Below are positions 1 through 5,512 of a stretch of DNA of 5,512 nucleotides, piece by piece. How positions within the stretch are numbered: position 1 is the stretch's first letter; each line of letters begins with the position of its first letter. The notes beneath the pieces were generated by a model. It saw only the letters and a program-made list of their open reading frames with translations, made no database searches and was not told the DNA's origin. Source of the DNA: an uncultured Prevotella sp. GTDB lineage: Bacteria > Bacteroidota > Bacteroidia > Bacteroidales > Bacteroidaceae. The stretch covers positions 1 to 5,512 of the forward strand of contig CAMQBP010000148.1 in assembly GCA_946999025.1 (NCBI GenBank). The letters run 5' to 3'. Position numbers and translations under genes: made by a program.

Positions 1-219
1 AAGCGACTCTACGGCTTTGGTAGCCTCCTCGCGATGACGAACATCAAAACAAAGGGTGACAACGTCGACGTTAAGATGTGCCAACTCGGCGGTGAGCTGG
101 TTCAAACGCACTTGGTTGCGACCTGTCAAGATAAGGTCGTAGCCGTTTTTTGCAAACGCACGGGCACAAGCTTCACCTATTCCACTTGTGGCACCTGTAA
201 TCAAAGCAATTTTATTCAT
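1..219 (-). CDS. Short-chain dehydrogenase/reductase (SDR), N-terminal part, cut by window edge
   Basis: This is the first 73 codons of a classical SDR family NAD(P)-dependent oxidoreductase; the rest lies off the left edge. The protein opens MNKIALITGATSGIGEACAR, which is the first beta strand followed by the TGxxxGIG dinucleotide-binding loop at residues 8-15. A second strand, DLILTGRN (28-35), carries Arg34, a position that in this family often favours NADP(H). FDV at 58-60 fits the adenine-contacting Asp. The catalytic Tyr-x-x-x-Lys would be off-window, so substrate and activity cannot be judged. The ATG at 219-217 is chosen because the Rossmann motif starts right behind it, as is usual for cytoplasmic SDRs. 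No Shine-Dalgarno is visible, and a T-run with a possible stem lies just upstream. The gene follows the WecB-like gene in the same direction after 74 bp. The family is sure; the specific function is unknown (YdfG-like is one guess). Confidence 0.93.
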   Translation of the reverse strand, partial: MNKIALITGATSGIGEACARAFAKNGYDLILTGRNQVRLNQLTAELAHLNVDVVTLCFDVRHREEATKAVESL

Positions 220-224
220 AGCTG

Positions 225-277
225 AAAAAAGACGGCCCTGCTTCGTCCTACGCATGCGCAGGAATGCTGGCAAGGCC
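225..277 (-). terminator. Terminator- or attenuator-like stem with T-run between the WecB-like gene and the SDR gene
   Basis: Read on the minus strand, GGCCTTGC (277-270) can pair with GCAGGGCC (241-234), giving 8 bp including one G-T wobble. Between these arms sits a second imperfect palindrome, CCTGCGCATGCGTAGG (262-247), with one mismatched pair. The outer stem is followed by GTC and six Ts (230-225). This resembles an intrinsic terminator for transcription coming out of the WecB-like gene. It ends only five bases before the SDR start codon, so it could instead act as an attenuator or block ribosome entry. The loop is long, which weakens the case. No folding energy was calculated. Confidence 0.4.
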
Positions 278-293
278 CTTGTTGGTGATACGT

Positions 294-1385
294 TTATGAC
301 TGTTCCAATAATATTTGTACGATACGCTCGGCGCTCCTTCCGTCCCAGCGATCGGGAATGGCGCATTTTTTCCACGTGCCATTCACCATATCCGCAACGG
401 CCTTGCCCAACAAATGGGCATCTTCGCCAACCAAGACGTTGGAACCAATCTTGACCGTTTCAATATGTTCGGTGTAACTGTTGAGCGTGATGCAGGGAAT
501 GTTGTTGAACGTTGCCTCTTCGGCCACATTGCCACTGTCGGTGATTACACCGCAAGCATGAGCGGTGAGATAGCCAAACTGCAAGTAAGAAAGTGGTTTT
601 ATCAGCTTGAATGTGGGATGATTTGAACCTAAAAGTTCAGCCACGACAGCTGCCGAACGACTGCGAAGCGGTGCCAACACCATCTTGCCGGCGGCATTGT
701 CGAGAATGGCATGGAGCATGTCTTTAAGGTTTGCCTTGTCTGCCAGCAAAGCCTTACGGTTCAAAGTGAAAACAATGTATTCGCCTTCTCTCACGCACAG
801 CTCATCGAGCACGGCAGGACGTTGCAGCCTACTGTGATTGAAGCGCAACGTATCCATCAAGATATTGCCCACCATGTATATCTTCGACAACTCAGCTCCC
901 TCACGCGTAGCAGTGCTGTTGCTGCCCATGCCAGCCGTGAACAACAAGTCGCTCAACCCGTCGATGACCAGTCTGTTGATTTCTTTAGGCATGTTGATGT
1001 CAAAACTTCGCGTGCCTGCGACCAGATGTGCCAAGGTGATGCCCTGCTTCTTCGTCACGATGGCCGTCGCCAACGTAGAGGCCAAGTCGTCCACTACAAT
1101 CACCACATCGGTTGGATGGGTCTGCAAATAATGTTCAAAACCAGCCATGACAAGTCCAGTGAGTTGGTTGAGATTCTCACAATCAACGCTCAGATAGGTG
1201 TCTGGATAGGGCATTTGAAGATCATTAAAAAGCGACTTCTCCAGAGTGGGATCGTCCTCCTTACCGGCATAAACCAACTGGTAAGAAATATCTCTACCAG
1301 CATCTGCCGCCTTATGGATGGCCCTGATGATGGGTGCCACCTTGACAAAGTTGGGCCGGGCGCCCGCTACGATACATATATTCAT
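294..1385 (-). CDS. UDP-N-acetylglucosamine 2-epimerase (WecB) family protein with divergent active site
   Basis: A 363-residue protein, close to the usual WecB length of about 370-380, with the GT-B fold of non-hydrolysing UDP-GlcNAc 2-epimerases, which make UDP-ManNAc for surface polysaccharides. Family landmarks appear in order: GARPNFVK (8-15, for GTRPE..K), VVDD (97-100, for the GDT segment), HLVAGTR (120-126, for HVEAGLR), PKEINR (133-138, for PEE.NR), VGN (172-174), TLNR (207-210, for THRR), ITDSGNVAEE (281-290, for TDSGG.QEE) and TEH (305-307, for TER). The catalytic Asp is kept (Asp100). Counterparts of E. coli Glu117, Glu131 and His213 appear to be Val122, Lys134 and Asn209, so normal epimerase chemistry is doubtful. 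The ATG at 1385 is preferred over an in-frame TTG at 1403 because family proteins begin directly with this strand. The fold is confident. The reaction is uncertain; it may act on another nucleotide sugar or be non-catalytic. Confidence 0.88.
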   Translation of the reverse strand: MNICIVAGARPNFVKVAPIIRAIHKAADAGRDISYQLVYAGKEDDPTLEKSLFNDLQMPYPDTYLSVDCENLNQLTGLVMAGFEHYLQTHPTDVVIVVDDLASTLATAIVTKKQGITLAHLVAGTRSFDINMPKEINRLVIDGLSDLLFTAGMGSNSTATREGAELSKIYMVGNILMDTLRFNHSRLQRPAVLDELCVREGEYIVFTLNRKALLADKANLKDMLHAILDNAAGKMVLAPLRSRSAAVVAELLGSNHPTFKLIKPLSYLQFGYLTAHACGVITDSGNVAEEATFNNIPCITLNSYTEHIETVKIGSNVLVGEDAHLLGKAVADMVNGTWKKCAIPDRWDGRSAERIVQILLEQS

Positions 1386-1400
1386 TGTACTATTTTTTTG

Positions 1401-1408
1401 CAAAGTTA
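1401..1408 (-). promoter_or_regulatory. Possible Bacteroidota -7 promoter box for the WecB-like gene
   Basis: On the minus strand the sequence TAACTTTG matches the Bacteroidota -7 consensus TAnnTTTG. It ends 15 bases before the ATG at 1385, which would give a very short leader. The expected -33 TTTG is not clear: the nearest candidate is TATG about 20 bases upstream of the box, one mismatch away. The surroundings are AT-rich. The match is short and could be chance. Confidence 0.4.
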
Positions 1409-1448
1409 TACATTATTAATAAAACGGCCATACATTTAGACGGAAGAA

Positions 1449-1518
1449 CTTGTCTTTTTGCCCAGACAGAAGCATCTTTTGCGACTTCTGTCATACTACT
1501 ACCGAATCAGAAGACAAG
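1449..1518. repeat. Nested inverted repeats upstream of the WecB-like gene
   Basis: The inner pair is GACAGAAG at 1465-1472 and CTTCTGTC at 1485-1492, a perfect 8-bp inverted repeat with a 12-base loop. Read on the minus strand it can be extended by GCA/TGC with a 3-base bulge, leaving an AAAGA loop. The outer pair is CTTGTCTT at 1449-1456 and AAGACAAG at 1511-1518, also perfect over 8 bp. They lie between the Toprim gene and the promoter-like box. No T-run follows on either strand, so a simple intrinsic terminator is unlikely. An operator or an RNA leader structure is possible but not shown. Confidence 0.5.
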
Positions 1519-1539
1519 AAGATTGTTTGCTTTATAGAT

Positions 1540-1565
1540 GCGCTCCCCTTTCATGAGGGGTACGC
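1540..1565 (-). terminator. Hairpin just downstream of the Toprim gene, possible transcription terminator
   Basis: GCG-CT-CCCCT-TTCATG-AGGGG-TA-CGC forms a stem of 5 bp, plus 3 bp beyond a 2-by-2 internal mismatch, around a 6-base loop. It starts seven bases after the stop codon of the Toprim gene, where the operon end would be expected. No T-run follows on the minus strand (the next bases are ATCTATAAAG), so it is not a textbook intrinsic terminator. It may only stabilise the mRNA 3' end. Confidence 0.4.
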
Positions 1566-1571
1566 ATACGG

Positions 1572-2420
1572 TTATTCTTTTTGTATATATCCCTCTTGAT
1601 CGTAACCTTTATGTGTGCGATGAATAAGGTCGACCAGAGGCTGTACCCGCTGATCCGTAACAACCATATCTTTGAATTTGTCGTATTGTGCATCGTATCT
1701 TTTGCCGCTACCGTGTTGTAAACGTGTGGCTATGTCGGTGGGAATGAAAAACGATGCACGCGAACCTAAATGCTTGTAAAATTCGGACAAATAGATATGT
1801 ATACCCGCCAAATCAAAATCACCAAAGTGGATATAAGGGTTAGGAATGGTTTTCAACCATTTTATCAAATCGCCCGATTGAGGATAACGTGATACAAACA
1901 ACAGTCTGTTGTTAGGAAACAAATAACGCTGACGGGCTATCTGCACGAAGTTTTCCACGTTCTCCATACCTATAACCGTGACGTCTGTAGGAATGACAAA
2001 CGAAGGATAATCATGGATAAAAGGCAACATGCCAGGTTGAAAACGAAGTGTTTGACGCACGCCCGACAGCTCTACGTCCAATGGTTCATATCCGTTTACC
2101 AAAAAGCCCCTCATCGTTCGTTGCCTCAACAGTTTCGAATCTCCCGACAATGCCACCTGTCTACTCCGTTCGGTATCATGGTTCAGCTTCATATCCAATA
2201 TGGCCTGAACATCTCGCAAGTTGTATTTTTCTGCCAAATATTTTTGAAAATAGTCAACAGCAGCTACCTTATACGTCACCCTGCTGCCATGACTAATCGC
2301 AACAAGCACCCCGTCTTGCAGCATTTCATTTATCCATTTACCCTTTAATTTACTGGCAGCAATCGTTTCGCCGGCAGCCAATGCGCATAGATTTTCCAAT
2401 AGCGAACGTGTGATATTCAT
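1572..2420 (-). CDS. JetD-like Toprim nuclease subunit of a Wadjet/MksG-type system (compact form)
   Basis: A 282-residue protein that looks like JetD/MksG, the nuclease partner of Wadjet SMC complexes, which cuts DNA after loop extrusion. Residues 1-52 read as a small winged-helix-like domain (AAGETIAASKLKG, then a basic-hydrophobic strand pair). Residues about 145-282 form a Topo VI-A/Spo11-type Toprim domain: VIGMENVENF carries the metal-binding Glu153, HFGDFDLAGI carries the Asp201-x-Asp203 pair, and GYDQEGYI near the C-terminus resembles the LEQE-type end of JetD proteins. All key acidic residues are present, so it looks active. JetD proteins are usually near 400 residues, so the N-terminal DNA-binding arm seems reduced. 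No signal peptide or membrane segment is visible; it should be cytoplasmic. Its ATG overlaps the ATPase stop as ATGA, implying translational coupling and a joint complex. The Toprim assignment is firm; the Wadjet role is inferred from motifs and neighbour. Confidence 0.78.
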   Translation of the reverse strand: MNITRSLLENLCALAAGETIAASKLKGKWINEMLQDGVLVAISHGSRVTYKVAAVDYFQKYLAEKYNLRDVQAILDMKLNHDTERSRQVALSGDSKLLRQRTMRGFLVNGYEPLDVELSGVRQTLRFQPGMLPFIHDYPSFVIPTDVTVIGMENVENFVQIARQRYLFPNNRLLFVSRYPQSGDLIKWLKTIPNPYIHFGDFDLAGIHIYLSEFYKHLGSRASFFIPTDIATRLQHGSGKRYDAQYDKFKDMVVTDQRVQPLVDLIHRTHKGYDQEGYIQKE

Positions 2421-5400
2421 ACTTTCATCGTAATAAGTGCTTTGACAAGCGTGTTCGATTTGTTATCTTTTGTGAGCAGATAAGTATACTTGTAATCGGA
2501 TACCGCATACGATATAGGCGAGCTGTTCACCAAATAGATGTTGCGAACATTTGCAAATTTCAGTATTCCCCGCACGTTGTTGGGATGCAATTTACCAATC
2601 TCGTCCATCATACAATGTAAGGTAAAGTCGCCAAACTTTCTCGACACCTTTTCCTTAAACACGTTGATAAGCATGATGTTTACCATTGCTTTCACTAAAA
2701 TGTCCGTACCATCCGAGCCCACATTCGATATTTTTTCTATCCAACCCGTATCGTTATCGTTTTCTTTGATGCGGAATTGCAGTTTGAAGGTATCGCTCAA
2801 AACCAACCTACTTCTGTTCGGATTCTCGTTTAAACACACCATGAAGTCAAACAATCGTTTGGTGACCCCTCTGTTGGTATCATCTCTTTGTTGTACAGAT
2901 GAAAACAGATTCAGTTCGCCTATGTCGTAGGTATGCTCGTCATTAAAGGTTTTCATATCGTTGAGCAATATCATTAAGCGGTCGCTACTGGGCTGACTGC
3001 GCAAGGCAATTTCTTTAATCACGCCCGCAAAGTTACGCTCGTGGAAGTCGGAATTGATGTCGTTAATAATCTTTCCTATCTCACTGGCGTAGCTGTTAAT
3101 GCTTCCCACCTCTTTTGATATGCGTTGCAGGATGTCGCCATATCTATCGCTAAGCCTCCGACTATATTCCTCTATTTTGTCATGATCTATAAAGTCGCAC
3201 AAATTTTGCGCAAATGCCATATAGTCATCATCTGTGTTTAATTGGGTTTTAAAGGCGAAAGTGTTCTTCGTAGAGAAGTAACTTTTAAAACGATCAACGT
3301 TTTGTTTTAACGCATCAGCCTTCCCAAGTTTGTCAAATAGGCTGTCTTTTAGTAATTGCAAAACCTGATCTGTAGGATCTGTTGACGTCTTTGGTTTGAC
3401 AGTTGTCCATTCAATAGAAGTTTTGTTCTCTATAGACAATTTGAAATTGTCTACCGCTGTCAACCCTTTTTCCAATTGTGTTTGTTCTGCTTCTTTTTGT
3501 CTTATGTTTGTTTCAAACTGCAATTTCTGTTGTCCTAATCGGCTACTTCTCAACCTAAATTTTTCATCCAACAGCGCCAATTCATTTTCCAACTTCCTCT
3601 TTTGCTCTTTCTTTTTATTCTCTTCGGGCAACCATTCTTCTACAAACGATAAATAATCGAAATATCGTTTGCGGTTGTTGTTTATAAAATCAAGCTCCCT
3701 TTGTAACGCTACCAGTTTATCGTTTATTTGTTGCAAAGCAGTTGTATTCACCCCTTGTCCAGCCAACTCGCTACTTTCTTGGATTTTTAACTGATCGATC
3801 TGACTATTGATAGCGGTGGTTTTTTCTTGGGTTTCTTGTAGCAATATTTCTATTTTGCTATCCGTTTCTTTACGTTTTGCATTGTTAGCAGATGCGGATT
3901 CTTGCTCACAAGCTTTCAACTCCCGACTCCGCTTGTTGCGCAATTTCTCTTTTTCTTGTTGGAAGGTAGATAGTTGTTCTTGCAGTTTACTTATTTGCAG
4001 GTCGATATTTGCTAATCTTTTTTGTTTTTCTTCCTCGTTTCCTTTATCCCAATTTTGCATCTTCACCTGCTCAACTTTTATCTGTTGGGCCGTTTGTAGC
4101 AAGTTGGCTTCTAACGTTTGGTGTGCCATACGCAGATCTCTAATCTGTTTAGCATACCGATTTTCTATTTGCTGGATGTTCTCTTGGTTGGCAGTGGTAC
4201 ATTCATAAATACGCTTTTTGTTTTCTTCAATCTCTTGTTCAGCATTTTGTTTTTCAGCTTTCAAATCGTCTGGCGTACGAAGTTCACGCTCTATATGCGA
4301 TAAATCCACATCTACTCCGAAGAGCGAAGCATTGTGTTGACTGCTCAATTGCGGGCGCAGCAGGTTGTTATACAATACATGTTGTTCGTCAACCACCTTG
4401 CCAATCGTTTGTTGCCAGCCCTGCTTATGCGTAGACAGCCACTCATAAAACGAACCCTTGTACTGTGCAAGAAGCTCATCAAGTTTCGCTATTTGTTGAG
4501 CAAGCTTATCATGCTTTTGGTCCAAGTCTTTCAGTTGAGCTTGCAATTCCTGCTCTATTTTTTGCCTTTCGGCTTCAGCTTCATGCCTCAGTTCATTGAT
4601 TTTACTGCGATTCTTCTCCTTTTCAATTTCTGTTTTCCTTTGCTGTTCATGCAGTTGATCTATATTATTTTTACATTGTTCCAACTCGTTGGCGTACAAA
4701 TGCGTATTCTGATATATCGATCTTTTGCTCTTTGCAGCCGCCAAATCAGTGTTAGCGATTTGTATTTTCTCATCAACAGCTTGGCTTTCAACATCAAAAT
4801 GCGCATAAATCTCTTTGTTTCGCTCCTCTTTTTGTTGTGCTATTCGTGCCACTTCCCTGTTGTACACCTCTTGCAAAAGGTTTTTCTTTTCGTTGCAAGT
4901 GGCTTCAATAGTGCGAAGTTCTAATTGCAGTTTTTCTGTCAGTGCTGCGTATTTATCGGTGATACTCTTATGTTGCAGTGTTAGTTCTTCTTTATATCGT
5001 TTCTTATTCTCTATTTCGTTTTTCACAAAATCCTCTTTCTCAATCCTGCTAACCACAGACAAGATATCGCTTTGCTGGTAAAACTTTCTTTTGTCAGCAA
5101 TTTCTTTCAAACGAGCATCTACCGCTCCCAGCTCACGATTTTTACTATCCTTCTGCTTGTTGTACTTGCCGCTTTCTTCTGAAATCAGTCTGTTGATACG
5201 CGCAAACTCTTCTTTTAATTTTCCTAATTCTTGATGTAACAAGGGCAAACGCTGCTCATCTCGTTGATAAGCATATACCAATTCGCTAATCAGCTCTTTG
5301 ATTTTAGCGGTAATCATCAATAAGTCATGATAAGCCTTCTCCACTTTAGCGGCATCTCTTCGCACCGTAACCACCCCATGCTTGTCGGTTTTATACCACA

Positions 5401-5512
5401 AATGAACGTCATTGTATTCTTGTTCAAACGCCGACACCTGACTTCTATAATAAGCCAAATCAATAGAAATCTCGTCATCCGTCATCGAACTAATCATGGT
5501 GTTTTTGATGAA
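2417..5512 (-). CDS. SMC-like coiled-coil ATPase, JetC/MksB-type (DUF3584-like), N-terminus beyond window
   Basis: The visible 1031 residues are the bulk of an SMC-family ATPase; the N-terminal head with the Walker A loop must lie past the right edge. Numbering is from the Met at 5497; five open codons (FIKNT) precede it, with no ribosome site. Residues about 50-345 are a Gln/Lys/Glu-rich coiled coil. Residues 346-410 (SFYEWL, IGKVVDE, LFGVDVDL) are globular and sit where a hinge should. Residues 411-665 are the returning coil, with breaks at ELAGQGVN (577-584) and YFDYLSF (612-618). The C-terminal head spans about 690-1026. It has NVGSDGTD (925-932) in the signature-loop position, Walker B LHCMMDE with Asp965-Glu966, a D-loop-like HPNN (971-974) and a VNSSP strand end (990-994). 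From memory it resembles DUF3584 proteins. Coupling to the JetD-like gene suggests the motor of a Wadjet-like complex. A generic SMC/Rad50-like ATPase is the alternative. Confidence 0.82.
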   Translation of the reverse strand, partial: FIKNTMISSMTDDEISIDLAYYRSQVSAFEQEYNDVHLWYKTDKHGVVTVRRDAAKVEKAYHDLLMITAKIKELISELVYAYQRDEQRLPLLHQELGKLKEEFARINRLISEESGKYNKQKDSKNRELGAVDARLKEIADKRKFYQQSDILSVVSRIEKEDFVKNEIENKKRYKEELTLQHKSITDKYAALTEKLQLELRTIEATCNEKKNLLQEVYNREVARIAQQKEERNKEIYAHFDVESQAVDEKIQIANTDLAAAKSKRSIYQNTHLYANELEQCKNNIDQLHEQQRKTEIEKEKNRSKINELRHEAEAERQKIEQELQAQLKDLDQKHDKLAQQIAKLDELLAQYKGSFYEWLSTHKQGWQQTIGKVVDEQHVLYNNLLRPQLSSQHNASLFGVDVDLSHIERELRTPDDLKAEKQNAEQEIEENKKRIYECTTANQENIQQIENRYAKQIRDLRMAHQTLEANLLQTAQQIKVEQVKMQNWDKGNEEEKQKRLANIDLQISKLQEQLSTFQQEKEKLRNKRSRELKACEQESASANNAKRKETDSKIEILLQETQEKTTAINSQIDQLKIQESSELAGQGVNTTALQQINDKLVALQRELDFINNNRKRYFDYLSFVEEWLPEENKKKEQKRKLENELALLDEKFRLRSSRLGQQKLQFETNIRQKEAEQTQLEKGLTAVDNFKLSIENKTSIEWTTVKPKTSTDPTDQVLQLLKDSLFDKLGKADALKQNVDRFKSYFSTKNTFAFKTQLNTDDDYMAFAQNLCDFIDHDKIEEYSRRLSDRYGDILQRISKEVGSINSYASEIGKIINDINSDFHERNFAGVIKEIALRSQPSSDRLMILLNDMKTFNDEHTYDIGELNLFSSVQQRDDTNRGVTKRLFDFMVCLNENPNRSRLVLSDTFKLQFRIKENDNDTGWIEKISNVGSDGTDILVKAMVNIMLINVFKEKVSRKFGDFTLHCMMDEIGKLHPNNVRGILKFANVRNIYLVNSSPISYAVSDYKYTYLLTKDNKSNTLVKALITMKV

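Noticed and set aside
34..454. Short plus-strand frames at the left end
   Set aside because: They overlap the SDR and WecB-like genes in antisense and carry no recognisable motif.
1386..1403. Upstream TTG start adding six residues to the WecB-like protein
   Set aside because: The added residues (QKNST) are not family-like, the TTG lies inside the possible promoter box, and the ATG at 1385 places the first beta strand at the N-terminus.
711..1439. 242-codon open frame on the plus strand
   Set aside because: It is antisense to the well-supported WecB-like gene, shows no recognisable domain, and is a codon shadow of it.
1386..1571. CRISPR array, tRNA or insertion-sequence end in the intergenic gap
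   Set aside because: The repeats here are inverted, not regularly spaced direct repeats; no cloverleaf or transposase-like sequence could be seen.
4334..4924. 196-codon plus-strand frame rich in Leu and Phe that looks like a membrane protein
   Set aside because: It is the complement of Lys/Glu/Gln coiled-coil codons of the ATPase, which read as Phe/Leu-rich on the other strand; no independent support.
2417..5512. ATPase as SbcC/Rad50 or MukB
   Set aside because: No zinc-hook CxxC is present at the coil centre, no SbcD-type nuclease is adjacent, and the partner is a Toprim protein; a JetC/MksB-like role fits better.

Overview
The window looks like part of a Bacteroidota chromosome, probably Prevotella-like. 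The evidence is a possible TAnnTTTG-type promoter box (TAACTTTG) ahead of the middle gene, no clear Shine-Dalgarno sequence at any visible start, and the general look of the proteins. This placement is inference; there is no rRNA or other marker gene. All four recognisable genes lie on the minus strand, so transcription runs from high to low coordinates: SMC-like ATPase, Toprim protein, WecB-like protein, short-chain dehydrogenase.

Right part (1572-5512): the C-terminal 1031 residues of a large SMC-like coiled-coil ATPase, cut by the window edge. It overlaps by 4 bp (ATGA) a 282-residue protein with a winged-helix-like N-terminus and a Topo VI/Spo11-type Toprim domain. This pairing and order match the last two genes (jetC-jetD) of Wadjet / MksBEFG-type systems. 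In those systems an SMC complex extrudes DNA loops and a Toprim nuclease cuts small circular DNA such as plasmids. The kleisin and KITE subunits, and the ATPase's P-loop, would lie just beyond position 5512. The ATPase looks more like the poorly characterised DUF3584 type than like textbook JetC, and the nuclease is short. The pair may therefore be a compact or divergent Wadjet-like system.

Middle (1386-1571): a 186-bp gap with a hairpin after the Toprim gene, two nested inverted repeats, and a possible promoter for the next gene.

Left part (1-1385): a WecB-fold (UDP-GlcNAc 2-epimerase family) protein in which three of the four expected catalytic residues appear replaced. A terminator-like fold follows it, ending six bases before the start codon of a classical SDR oxidoreductase that runs off the left edge. 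These genes look more GC-rich than the SMC/Toprim pair and are probably host background, with the defence-like pair possibly acquired. No tRNA, rRNA, CRISPR array or insertion sequence was seen.
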